NCBI RefSeq assembly: GCF_018294505.1 | Contig: NC_057795.1 | Span: forward strand, 229,008,643 to 229,072,642 | DNA from: Triticum aestivum | Lineage: Eukaryota; Streptophyta; Magnoliopsida; Poales; Poaceae | Length of the DNA: 64,000 bases | Direction: 5' to 3' | Part shown: one piece after another, positions 37,406-48,384 of the stretch | Numbering within the stretch: the stretch's first letter is position 1 | Layout of the letters: each line of letters starts with the position of its first letter | The notes under the pieces: model-generated | Seen by the model: only the letters and a program-made list of their open reading frames with translations | Database searches by the model: none | What the model was told of the DNA's origin: nothing | Program-made: the position numbers and the translations under genes

Positions 37406-40400
37406 ATGGCTCCGAAAGCCGACAAGGGGAAGGTCATGAAGTCGGCCGAGGCGCAGCGGCTCGCGGCACTGCGAAAGGAGCGGGCAATCTCCCCCCCCCA
37501 GCTCGGCGCGAAGGAGCTGAGGGAGTACTACTACCTCTTCTGGTCGACGGAGACACGAGCGCATCCGCGCACGAAGGTACTCCCAGCTGCCGCTTCGGAA
37601 CTGGCTCCGAATGGACACCCTTTCTTCGCGTTGTTCTTCTACTGCGGGCTCTGCCCGCCTTTCTCTGAATTTTTCTGTGATATCATGAACACCTATGGGT
37701 TCCGCCTCCTTGACTTCACCCCCAATGCGTTCTGACCATGGCAGTTTTCGCACATCTCTGCGAAAACTTTGTCGGAGTCCATCCAAATGTAGCTCTTTTT
37801 CGCCACTTCTTTATGCCCCGAGTTGAGAGAGGAGAACCTTTATCCGGCGGAATCGCCTGGATCTCAAGAGCTGGCAAGAAGGAAGCTTATCTGGAGGGAG
37901 AGCTCCGCAGCAAGTGGGAGGAATGGAGAGCAGAATGGTGCTGGATTGTCGAGGAGAACCCGCAGCCATTCACCGCCCAGCGCCAAGCCCCAATAGCGCG
38001 CGGCAACGATTGGAGCAACGTGGCCCCGGAAGACGATAGGCTGAAGATTGCCGTCACCCGGATCCTACGCCTCAGGCTTGCCGGGTTCACCGTAGGCGCC
38101 GTTGGCGCAGATTTTCTTCGCCGCCGCATCGCCCCCCTGCAAGAGAGGAGGAGACCCGCCTGGGAGTTCCAAAACTCGGCGGATATCATGAGGCTGCGCC
38201 CTGGCCTCAACTTCAACTTCACTGTGCTGAAATTGGACGCGATGATCCTGGAACTGTTCAAGCGCGATCCTCAGCATCCTGAAGCGTTCATGTTGCCGAG
38301 GGGTGTCGTTCCGCTGTGCAACAACTCCTCGCTCGACCGCATCCGCGCAATGATGCCGCTGTGCCATTCGCATGGGATTGTCCCAACTTGGCAAGAGCCT
38401 GCAGACGACGTCGTGCGAGAGTTCTTTGACGGCTTGGTAGAAGTGCCGGTCCGCTCTGATGAACAGAAGAGCCTCACTCGCGACACCACCGATGCGGAGA
38501 TGCAGCGCATCGCCACTAGGCTGGAAGAGGTGGCGGCAGCCGCTGCCACGGGCGAGTTTGGATTCGCCGTGGAGGAGGCAGAGGCAGCAGAGGCGGCAAG
38601 CCTTGCCGAGCGAGAGGAGCTTGCCGGCGAGGGAGAGCTTGTCGGGCCTGAAGCTGAGTCGAGCGAGCCCGGCGAGGGAGAGCTTGTCGGGCCCAAACCT
38701 TCAGACAGCTCGCCGCAAGCGGAGCCCCAGCTCCACCAAGAAGGCGTCTCCGCAAGGCCGTGGACGTAGCGGGGCGGCAGACGGGTCAACAGCCGCCGTG
38801 CCGCGCGACACGCTCTACCGCGGCAAGCACTGTTGCCGCGGGAGCGCCTCACGCCGCTGCGGCAACTGGAGCGGGGTCTTCCCGGTCCACCGCTACTGCC
38901 CCTGCCAAGCGGACAAGGGAACCTACTCCTCCGCCTCGTCGCACCGGAGGCGAGCCGGACTTCGATCTCTCCGCGCTCAGCTCCGACGAGGAAGAAGAAG
39001 AGTAAGATTCTTTGCTGTACTTGCAGTTCTTCAATTCTTGCTGTTTTGTCTTGTATCTGATTTGCTTTACTCCGAATCCATTCCTTTTCAGGACTCTGGC
39101 CCAGAGAGCGGCGAAGAGAGCCAAGGCCCCGGTGATTGTCATCAAGGACGAACCCACCGCGACAGCATGGGGTGTGCTCGAGAGCACCTTGCCGGACCCG
39201 GCAACTATTCCCCAAAGCAGCCCCCAGTGCAGGCCCCAGCGTAAGTATATGGTTTACTTCATGCTGCCAGGCGCGCATGGGAGCTCTTTCTTTGCTGATA
39301 TCTAACTGTTGGTTTGTGTAGGAGCAGATCAGCCTCACCAGGAGTGCCCGGGAGCCGCTCCCAAAATGCCATCTGCTTCGACTACACCACCAAGGGAGGA
39401 TTCCCCGGTAAGGGGCGTTCTCCAGCAAGGGAGAATTCTCCGGCAAGGGAGCGTTCTCCGGCAAGGGAGAATTCTCCGGCAAGGGACAGTTCTCCGGCAA
39501 GGGACAGCACTGGCGACCCTCCGGTGGGTGAGACCATGACTGCAGATCCTAGTACAGGTAATCTTCTTGCTTGAAAATTTCCCTTTGGTTCTTCTTCTCC
39601 TAATTTTCTTATTGAATATTTGCTTGACTTTTCTTCCTTTTTCCGTTCGTCAGATCCATCTGTCACGGAGCCAATGCAAACCGAGGTCGTCGGCGAGGAG
39701 AACGCGCGCGTCAATACCGACGACGCCGTTACCACCGAAGGAGAAGCCGGCGCTGATGATTCCACCGGCGAAGAGGCCGCCAAAGCTGCCACCGCAGAAG
39801 CTGGCGAGGGATCCGGCGATCGCACTGACGGCCCCGAGGCCGCAGGAGCGTCAGGCGCTACGCTGACCGCTGATCCCTCCGCCGCTGCTGCAGCGCCAGG
39901 CTCCGAAGAGCCCCAGCCCGGCGCCTATCTGAAGGCCGGCGACGGCATCTTCATCAAGCTCCCCTGGGCGTCAAGCTCCAGGGCGCCGGTCGAAGGATAG
40001 ATCTTGGATGGAGAGGTGCTCGCCTCCGCTGGGCTGACGCTGGTCGACGCGCCAAGCAGCAGCAGCGACGAGCCTGAGGAGGAGCGGCTGCTGCGGAAGC
40101 TGTTGTCGCTTTACCGCGCCCGACAAGCCAAGCTGGAATCCCGAGAAGCGCTTGTCGCGAAGGCGGGAGTGGACATCGAGAAGCGCGCGGAGGAGCTCCG
40201 GGGTATCAGGCAGGAAGCTCTCCGGTCCCTGGCAGAGGAGCGGGAGCAAGTCGCTGAGGAGCGGAAAGCCTTCCTCCTCGAGAAGGCTGAAGTTGAAGAG
40301 CAACAGCGGCTTGTGCCGAAAAGCTATCTGCGCAAGAAGGCGAGTTGGCGCAGCGCAAGGTCAACCTTGACAGCCACGAGGAGGAGCTTGCCGCGCGCGA

Positions 40401-41169
40401 GCAAGCAATTGGCAGGGCTCTCAAGGAAGCAAAGGATGCTGCCGCAGCTGCCGAGGCCGCCAAGAAGGAGCTGGAGACGAAGATGGCGCAGCTGGAGGCC
40501 GATCTCAAGGCGAGCGGCGAGGAGCTTGCCGCGCTCAAGCGTGAGCGCGAGAAGGACGCCGCCGCTCATGGCGAGCTGCAGGGTCGTCTCGCTGAGAGGA
40601 GCAAAGAGCTTAGCGCCGCCAAGGACTCCAACGCAGATCTTGAGTTGAAGCTGGCCACTTTGACCAAGACGCTGGACGGCGCCAGGGAGCAGGAGGTGGC
40701 CTTGAAGGAGAAGATCAAGGCCGACGAGGCGCTGCTGGCGAGTGCTGCTGCCGCCCAGAATGCTTTTAGGGAGACTGTGGAGCACTGGACCGAGGGTCTC
40801 GTGAATGTTGCCGCCGCCATCGACGGGGAGCTGGCGCAGCTGGGGATGGAGGACCTCGGGTATTCTTCCGACGAGCACCTCCAACCCAGCGCCAAGCTCA
40901 GCTTGTTCTTCAAAGGCGTGGCGACGGCCCTCCAGCGACTCCGGGAGAAGATCCCAAAGCAGCTGGCCGACGAGTCGCGCAAGATCTGCGCGGGAGTTCT
41001 TCAAAAGGTGCTGGTGAAGGTGGCCTTCCGCAACCCAGGCCTCAACCTCACCAACGTCCTCAGGTCCCTGCCGCCGGATGCTGATCTGGAAGCGCTCAAG
41101 GCCCTTGTCGCACCCATTGTGGACAAGGTGAGCGAGATCAAGAGGGTTGAGGGCGATCGCGTAGATTAG
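37406..41169 (+). pseudogene. Extra antisense ORF of element E: PF04195-like N-terminus, long coiled-coil C-terminus, three introns
   Basis: ATG at 37406 has good plant context (CGCCATGGC); an in-frame ATG at 37376 is the alternative. The N-terminal part (KELREYYYLFW, FSEFFCDIMNTYGFRLLDFTP, then MAVFAHLCENFVGVHPNVALFRHFF) is related to the antisense ORF of element B. One base is missing near 37728, which splits the frame. A Glu/Ala-rich tail follows. GT-AG introns fit at 39002-39091, 39241-39321 and 39558-39653; the exon between the last two carries an 18-bp minisatellite. The last exon (from 39654) breaks near 40000 and again near 40330 and encodes about 250 residues of Ala/Glu/Lys-rich heptads, a long coiled coil, then a globular end (LRSLPPDADLEALKALVAPIVDKV) to the stop at 41167. 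Role unknown. Confidence 0.7.
39410..39510 (+). repeat. Minisatellite of 18-bp units in an exon of the antisense ORF
   Basis: About five to six units of TTCTCCGGCAAGGGAGAA type, coding for repeated SPAREN/SPARDS hexapeptides in one frame. Every unit carries the word CCGGCAAG that is frequent in the whole element. Confidence 0.9.
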
Positions 41170-41969
41170 GCCGCCCGTTTTCTCTTTTTCTTTGTCGCTG
41201 CTGGTCATGTCATGAGAACAATCTGTTAGAGCTGCGACAAGCTATCTTGTAATATAACTCTATTTTGGGTAGAGATTGCTGTGTTATTTCCTTTACTTGA
41301 TTCCTTCCTTTGTATGTTTTTGCCCTACGCTTTTAGGGAACTTGTCGGCGCAGGCACCTTAGCCACGAGCGCTGAGTGCGGGACATCAGCAGCCTGCTAG
41401 CGGTGCCGCTACCGACAAGAAACCTTGTCGCAACTAGTCGCAGCTCACTTAAGTTGTTGAGCGGACTCGAAACAAAGTAAGGGCGCAACTAGCTACGAGT
41501 TGGTTCCTCCGCGCACAGGTTTTCCATACAAAGTACGATCGTTCGAGGAAGATAACTTAAAAATTAAAACTAATTGCTCAAACTTTGGCAACTTAGCTTT
41601 TCTGTCGTTTGCTTTCCGGTAAGGTGAAACTTCCTTAAACGACGCCTAGTCCACACCATTATCTTCTCCTTTCCCCCTGGCAAACTTGTGGGCGAGGGAA
41701 CTTTCCTTCCTTTGAGAAAGAGAAAGAAGAGAAAATAAATATATGGAGCCTTATGGCTCGTTATTGCTTACCGGGGGTAGGCGCTGCACAAAGTGTCAGA
41801 TAACGCATGCCAAAAAATAGTATAAAGCACGAAATTGACAAGATGTGCGGAGCACATGAGCTTTACTTATGCACGGGTTCTGCGCCCGGCTTTGTACAAA
41901 GGATTACATGCAACATCGGCAAGACTTGTACAAAAGGTGGTTGCCGGAACAGGTTCCGGCAACCGCGCC
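41170..41969. other. Element E: 3' meeting zone of the antisense ORF and pol
   Basis: Behind the plus-strand stop follow T-rich sequence and AATATA-type words (about 41250) that would suit a plant polyadenylation region, then spacer up to the pol stop at 41970 on the minus strand. The two transcription units converge here. No gene is visible. Confidence 0.5.
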
Positions 41970-43110
41970 CTACGGGTAAAACTTACGAAGATGCTCAATG
42001 TTCCAGGAGTTGCTCACCGGAATGCCATCTTCGGTCTCAAGGCGGACAGCGCCAGGCCTAGTGACTCGTTTCACCCGGTAAGGGCCTTCCCACTTCGGCG
42101 TCAACTTGTTGGAATTCTTGGCGGACTGAACGCGCCGAATAACAATGTCGTCTTCCTCGAGACTTCTGGCATTAACTTTGCGGCTATGGTAGCGGCGCAA
42201 AGCTTGCTGGTATCGAGCAGCTCGTACAGCAGCCTGAAGACGGTCCTCCTCAAGGAGCAGCGCGTCATCTTGTCGCAGCTGCTCTTGCTCAAGCTCATCA
42301 TAAGCGAGCACTCGAGGTGACCCGTATACGAGTTCCGTGGGGAGAACTGCCTCTGCTCCATAGACTAGAGCGAAAGGTGTCTGGCCAGTGGCTCGATTTG
42401 GCGTCGTCCTGATCGACCAAAGAACCACCGGCAGCTCCTCAATCCAGTTCCTTCCGCACTTGCGCAGCCTGTCGAAAGTCCTGGTCTTGAGCCCGCGCAG
42501 CACTTCAGCATTTGCCCTCTCCGCTTGACCGTTGCTTCTCGGATGAGCAACAGAAGCGAAGCAGACCTTGGCGCCAAGATCTTGGACGTACTGCATGAAG
42601 GTGCGGCTCGTGAATTGTGTGCCGTTGTCGGTGATGATCCTGTTAGGGATCCCGAAACGGCAAACAATCGACCTGAAGAACTTGACTGCTGACTGTGCTG
42701 TCACCTTCCTCACTGTTCCACTTCCGGCCACTTTGTGAACTTGTCGATTGCAACGTACAAGTACTCAAAGCCCCCGACAGCTCGGGGAAAAGGGCCGAGG
42801 ATATCGAGCCCCCAGACCGAAAATGGCCAGGATAAAGGGATCGTCTGGAGAGCTTGAGCTGGCTGGTGTATCTGCTTGGAATGGAACTGGCACGCTTCAC
42901 ACTTGGTTACTTGTGCAGTTGCATCCTGGAGGGCTGTCGGCCAAAAGAAACCTTGCCGGAACGCTTTGCCGGCAAGTGCTCTTGCGCCAATGTGGTGACC
43001 ACATATGCCTCCATGTATCTCTGCCAACAGCTTTTGTCCGTCCTCCCGGTGAATACACTTCAATTTCACGCCGTTGAGTCTTCTTCTGTACAGTGTGTCG
43101 TCGACAAACT
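41970..43110 (-). pseudogene. IN: Element E: integrase, one frameshift
   Basis: An HHCC zinc finger (HGGICGHHIGA...KCEACQFH) lies at about 43015-42889, followed by the core: GLDILGPFP with the first Asp near 42805, TDNGTQF with the second Asp and GQAERANAEVL with the Glu. A frame change near 42720 separates the first Asp from the rest. The C-terminus ends LTPKWEGPYRVKRV and SNSWNIEHLRKFYP, the usual GPY/F module of gypsy integrases. The enzyme would insert the cDNA with a five-base stagger, as the ATGGG duplication shows. A variable Ala/Pro-rich linker (about 43540-43110) joins it to the RNase H part. Confidence 0.88.
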
Positions 43111-43539
43111 GGTACATACTTGACTGCCGGGCTACTCTTTCCGCTTCTTCTTGCTCTTCGGGAAGTTCTCCTGTCTGAAGGAAACGGACAATCTGCTGTG
43201 CCCATGCTGGAGCTTGCGGCTCGACAACAAGGACTAAAGGCACATCTGCTGCTGCGGGAACATCCGCTTCTACGGCGAGAACCTGCGGCTCAGCCGGAGC
43301 TTGACGTTCCCCGGCAAGCTTGCCGGAGCAAAACTTGTCGGGAGCGTCTGCTTCAACGGAACAAACCCTAGGGCTTGCCGGAGCAGACTGCTCCTCAGCG
43401 CCCTTGGTGTTGATCTTGAGGACCTTCTTGGCGGCGGCTTCGGGGAGCTCTGCCGGAAAATAGTCACCAGAAATCAACTTCCTCTTCTTGCTCTGTCCAG
43501 TTGATGGCGTTACAGACGGTTGAGTCAGCTTGAGCACAA

Positions 43540-44250
43540 AGATCCCTGGTTCCACAGGTAACTTAAGTGCGGCGCACTTTGACAGGCCATCGGCAATGTC
43601 GTTCTGAGCTCTTGGAACATGTTCCATCTGTAGGCCGTCAAAGTGCTCTTCTAGCTTTCTCACTTCATCAACGTAGGCTTCCATCAACGGACTCTGATAA
43701 TTCTTGTTCACTTGGCGGACGACAAGCTGTGAGTCACCCTGACAATGAGCTTCTTGATCCCAAGGTCTGCTGCGATCCTGAGACCGGCAAGCAAACCTTC
43801 ATACTCTGCGGTATTGTTCGTTGCTTGCTCCTTGGAAAAGTGCATCTGGACTACGTACTTGAGGTGCTCTCCGGTGGGTGCAACAAGTAGCACGCCCGCA
43901 CCGGTGCCTTGCAGTGAGAAGGCACCATTAAAGTACATCAGCCACTCTTTGCTTGCTTCCTTGACGGGGATGCTCGTTTCTGGAATTTGTTCGTCTTGTG
44001 TTGGCGTCCACTCTGCTATGAACTCTGCCAATGCTCTGCTTTGGATAGTTGAAGTGCTCTCAAACTTGAGGCCAAAGGTTGACAGTTCTAGTGCCCACTC
44101 GACAATCCTGCCTGTTTCTTTTGGATTTTGCAGTATCCTCTTCAGCGGAAAACGAGTGACGACTGTGATGTCATGTGCTTGGAAGTAATGGCGCAGCTTT
44201 CTCGAAGCCATGAGAAGGCCGAAAAGCAATTTCTGCACACCGGAGTACCT
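43540..44250 (-). pseudogene. RH: Element E: second (archaeal-type-like) RNase H with Asp-to-Asn change
   Basis: This follows a first, degenerate RNase H in the RT frame. The motif order is WLMYFNGAF (normally FDG), NNTAEYEGLLAGL with the Glu, GDSQLVVRQV (only in the neighbouring frame because of a one-base shift near 43740) and QNDIADGLSK with the last Asp. The first metal-binding Asp is Asn here, so this copy should be inactive even without the frameshift. The preceding frameshift near 44250 separates it from RT. A second RNase H is typical of the Tat lineage. Confidence 0.8.
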
Positions 44251-45500
44251 TGACCTAGCCCCTGCAGAAGGGAACTGACAAAGTAAACTGGGCGCTGAAC
44301 CATTCTTTTCTGCATCTTCTCACGCGCCTGCGCAGATCCATCTTTGTCGGGACCAGAGCTTGTCGGTGAAGTCCCCTGCTTGTCGCTGGATGCATCTGCC
44401 GTGGTTGCTGGCTCATCATCCGCCTCCCTCTCCGCTACTAACGCAGCACTAACCACTTGATTGGTTGCCGCTATATACAGCAGCAACTTCTCTTGTGGCC
44501 TAGGTGCGACAAGTGTTGGAGTGGAGGACAGGTATCTCTTTAAGTCCTGCAGCGCAGCCTCCGCTTCCGGAGTCCATTTCATTGGTCCTGCCTTTTTCAA
44601 TATTTTGAAAAATGGCAGGGCGCGCTCAGCAGACCTAGAGATAAACCTGCTGAGAGCAGCTACGCAACCGGCAAGTCTTCGTACATCCTTGACGCGCTTT
44701 GGTGCTTCAATCTGCTCAATGGCCTTGATCTTGTCGGGATTGGCTTCAATTCCCCGCTGAGACACGAAGAACCCGAGAAGCTTGCCGGAGGGGACTCCAA
44801 ACACACACTTCTCGGGGTTAAGCTTGAGGTTGATCTTGCGCAGATTTGCAAAGGTTTCGTCTAAATCTTGAATCAGAGTCGCCTTGTCCTTGCTCTTGAC
44901 CACTATGTCATCCATGTAGGCTTCCACATTTCTGTGTATTTGCGGCTCAAAAGCGTCGTGGACTACCCTTGCAAATGTTGAACCAGCATTCTTTAAACCG
45001 AAAGGCATCCGTACGAAACAGTATGTGCCACATGGGGTGATGAATGCGGTCTTCTCCTCATCCTCTTCTGCCATGAAGATCTGATGGTATCCTGAGTATG
45101 CATCAAGAAATGAAAGCAAGTCACATCCGGCCGTGGAGTCAACAATCTGGTCGATGCGCGGCAAGGGAAATGGGTCTTTGGGACAAGCTTTATTGACATC
45201 GGTAAAGTCGATACAAAGCCTCCATTTCCCGTTTGCCTTGCGCACGACTACAGGGTTGGCCAACCACGTAGGATGGAGCACTCCTCTGACGAGGCCTGCT
45301 GCTTCCAATTTCTTGATTTCTTCTGCGATGAATTCTTGGCGCTCCACTGCCTGTTTCCTGACTTTCTGCTTGACGGGCCGCGCATGAGGACAGACGGCAA
45401 GATGGTGCTCGATTACTTTCCTGGGAACACCGGGGATGTCAGACGGTTGCCATGCAAATACGTCGACGTTCGCCCGCAGGAAAGCAACGAGCGCGCTTTC
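44142..45500 (-). pseudogene. RT: Element E: reverse transcriptase and degenerate first RNase H
   Basis: Open from the UAG to 44142. RT blocks in order: LEAAGLVRGVLHPTWLANPV, KWRLCIDFTDVNKACPKD, LSFLDAYSGYHQIFM, MPFGLKNAGSTFAR, EAYMDDIVVKS with the YMDD catalytic pair, and NLKLNPEKCVFGV, LGFFVSQRGIEANPDK. The RT domain itself looks intact. The tether and first RNase H follow (LLLYIAATNQVVSAALVAE), where the usual catalytic Asp is missing, as in C. The frame is lost near 44250. The first methionine-like start shown by a simple ORF search (45347, a GTG) is not a real start; the domain begins right behind the UAG. Confidence 0.9.
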
Positions 45501-45503
45501 CTA
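45501..45503 (-). other. In-frame UAG between protease and RT of element E
   Basis: The frame is identical on both sides (TLDPK-stop-ESALVAFLRANV). Same position and nearly the same neighbours as in element C (19813-19815). Read-through or suppression would be needed to make RT and integrase from the gag start. Confidence 0.75.
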
Positions 45504-48297
45504 TTTAGGGTCGAGAGTGGCACTGATGGTGAAGGTACCACCAGTGCCATCCTCCTTGGCGGACACCTTCTTGGTCTCTGGTGGAGCTACCATTGTCTTC
45601 TTACACTTGCCGGTGGAGCTCGATGGTGCGTCCTCGACGGTAGCGCAGCACTCCGAAGAGGTGCGCTTACCGGAGTGGGCATCAGAACTCTTGCCGGACT
45701 TGGTCTTCTTCTTCGCCCCGGGAGCTTCAACGGCAAGTGACTTGCGATCTGTTGCGGCTGCTGCTTCCCGGTAGATCTTGTCGGCGCAGATAAGAGCATC
45801 CTTCTTGTCGCCAGGGACAGAGATGACACTTATCGGGCCTGGCATCTTCAGCATGTTGTATGCATAGTGAGAGGCTGCCATGAATTTGGCGAGCGCTGGA
45901 CGGCCGAGTATCCCATTGTAAGGCAATGGAAAGTCAGCAACGTCAAAAGTGACCCTCTCAGTCCTGAAGTTCAACTCGCTGCCAAACGTCACCGGCAACA
46001 TAATCTTTCCCTTCGGTTTGCTCCTTCCCGGATTGATTCCTTGGAATGTGCCGGTCTCTTCGAGCTCGCTATCAGGGATCTGGAGTTTCTGGAGTACCGT
46101 GCAGGAGATCAAGTTCAAGCCGGCCCCGCCATCAACTAGCATCTTAGTGACCTTGAGGTTGCGGATAGTTGGTGAAACCAACATCGGCAAGCACCCGACC
46201 GCAGTTATGCGATCAGGGTGGTCCTCAATATCAAAGATGATAGGCATGCTGGACCATTTCAGAGGCTTGCGTGACTCAATGGGTGGTTCTGCCGCATTGA
46301 CTTCCCGCACCCACTGCTTGAGCTGGCGGTGTGAAGTATGCAGAGAAGCACCGCCGTCAATGCACATGACCTCTGTGGTTTTATGGAACTCCTGCTCATA
46401 GGTCTCGTCATCATCCATATCTTCATCGTCGTCGTCATCTTCATCCTTGTCGAGGCCGCGGGGAGGTCTGTCTCCTTGCCGCTGCTTAGCCTTGCCGCGG
46501 CGTCCTCCTCGGCCGGGGCGTTTCTTGCTAGCTCCTCCAGCACCTTCCTGGGCTTTCTCCTTGTCACGTCGCTCGTATTCAGCCTTTTGCTGCTCGACAA
46601 GCTGCTCGACCTTCTTGCAGCTCTGGAGGTCATGGCCCTTGGTGCGGTGGATCTTGCAGTACTGCTTGTTGGTGCCGTCCTGCTTGTCGGCGACCGCCAC
46701 AGCCTGGTAGTTGGTGCCCGCGGCAATCTCCTTGCCGGAGCTACCAGCTTTGGCTTTCTTGGCGCCACCTCCATTGCCAGACTGCTCAACGACTAGCACA
46801 TCTTTGTCTTTCTTCTTCCTATTGTTCCGCCGCCGGTTTTTCTTTGCCGGGGCAGTCTCCTCACTATCAGACCCTCCTGCTTCTGTATTCTCTCTGGGGA
46901 GTTTCCTCCCTTCCTCAGCACGTGCACACTTGTCGGCCAGGGCATATAGCTCACTGACGTCTCTGATCTTGCACATCGCCATCCCCTCCCGCATCCACGT
47001 TCTGATGGAACGCGCTGATTACCGCGGCGGGGTGGACATCTGGGATGTTGTGTTGTACACGGCTGAATCTCTGAATGTATTTGCGCAGGGGCTCTCCTTC
47101 CTTCTGGGCGAGCAGATGAAGGTCACTTTCTTGGCCATGAGGCTTGTGGCCGCCCGTAAAGGTGCCGACAAACTGATGGCATAGGTCTGCCCAAGAGGAT
47201 ATGGAGTTGTCCGGCAAGTGCATGAGCCAGGATCTGACATTGGGCTTGAGCACCAGCAGGAAGTAGTTGGCCAGGATCTTGTCGTCCCGCCCCCCGGCAG
47301 CTTGCACCGCGATGGTGTAGATGCTGAGGAACTCCGACGGATGCGACTTGCCATCGTACTTCTCCGGCACGTCTGGCTTGAAATTCTTTGTGCTGGGCCA
47401 CTGGACTCGCCGCAGCTCACGAGTGAACGCAGGGCAACCTACCGCGTACGGCAAGTCGCCTGGTTCCCCTGGTGCATGCATGTCGATAGAGGGCCCAGCG
47501 CGCTGGTCGGATTGACGCCGCGCTTCTCTTTGGCGCTCGATGCGAGTACGAGCATCTTCTTGCTGTCGTTCGTGAAGAACTTGGCGCTGATCGCGACGAG
47601 CTCGTGGATCTGATGATGCGGTGGAGTCGCTGTCGAGGTGGATCCGGCGAGTTGGCGATCTTGGCCTTCGGGGTGGAGAGTGTATGGTGGTTGCACCCCC
47701 ACCGGTTTCGTCGCCATCGGCTCGTGCCTGGCAGTCCTGCCGCGGCAGCGATGTACTCGGCTGCCGCGGAGTGTCGCCGTTGGCGAAGCCGATGAGACTC
47801 TGAATGGTGGCCCTCCATCCGTCGATCTTGTCTTCCGTTGGAGGGTAATCCAGGAGCAGTTGAGCTCGCGCCAAAGCTTCTGCTGGAGTGGTGGGCGGCA
47901 GTGGCGAACGGTGCGAGGAGCGGGATATGCTCGGACTTCTAACAATGTTAGAAGGAGCAGTATCCCGTCCAGGCGACCGTGTCTCGCTCATGCCAGCATG
48001 TCGGCGTGCATGCCGGTCTTGAGCGCCCCGAGATCCACCAGCTCGATCTTGGTCCAACAAACGTATGGTACTGCGAATACCATGATGCTGTCAATCCTGC
48101 GCCTCCTGAGACGGGCGTGGTGCATGTACGGACGCCGAGGTCTGTGCAACCTTGTCCTTAGACCTGGCAGCACCGTGAGCTCCCTCATCGACGCCCGTTC
48201 TTCCGCCGGCGTCTACCCCACCACTCGTTTGCTCCGGTGGTGGTGGGATCGACGTGGACGGAACAGCTGCAGCCGAAGTCTTCTTCTTCGGTGGCAT
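45504..48297 (-). pseudogene. gag-PR: Element E: gag-protease, with a TGA and a frameshift
   Basis: Start MPPKKKTSA at 48297. A TGA at 48091-48093 interrupts the basic N-terminus in frame. The capsid part shows HPSEFLSIYTIAVQAAG, WADLCHQFVGTF and YIQRFSRVQHNIPDVHP; a small deletion near 46990 shifts the frame just after FHQNV. Behind it come a Lys-rich region, a degenerate zinc knuckle (CKIHRTKGHDLQSC), Asp/Glu-rich runs and the protease (LVDGGAGLNLI active site; YNGILGRPALAKF). A second DGGAS-like motif (CIDGGASLHTSHRQL) lies about 80 residues before the active site, and C has only part of it. Upstream: primer site and 5' LTR promoter. Confidence 0.88.
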
Positions 48298-48362
48298 GTC
48301 GATGTAGAAGATGAAGATCTAGCTCGTGTGAACGCCGGATCAGGTTCACGCAACCTCGACGT

Positions 48363-48380
48363 CCCCTACCTGGCGCGCCA
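48363..48380 (-). other. Primer-binding site of element E (probably tRNA-Arg)
   Basis: Minus strand TGGCGCGCCAGGTAGGGG, four bases from the LTR end. It would pair with a tRNA ending CCTACCTGGCGCGCCA; from memory this is plant tRNA-Arg(CCU). Confidence 0.75.
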
Positions 48381-48384
48381 AAGA

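Noticed and set aside
38271..39500. 409-residue minus-strand ORF
   Set aside because: It is the complement of the antisense ORF's repetitive Ala/Glu and minisatellite region. It crosses well-supported introns and has no domain.
39410..39510. Short repeats as a CRISPR-like array
   Set aside because: The units are contiguous without unique spacers; they are an exonic minisatellite.
40345..41169. Coiled-coil ORF as a captured kinesin or myosin tail
   Set aside because: Heptad-rich Ala/Glu/Lys text gives spurious similarity to many coiled-coil proteins. No motor or other specific domain is present, and it belongs to the retroelement's extra ORF.
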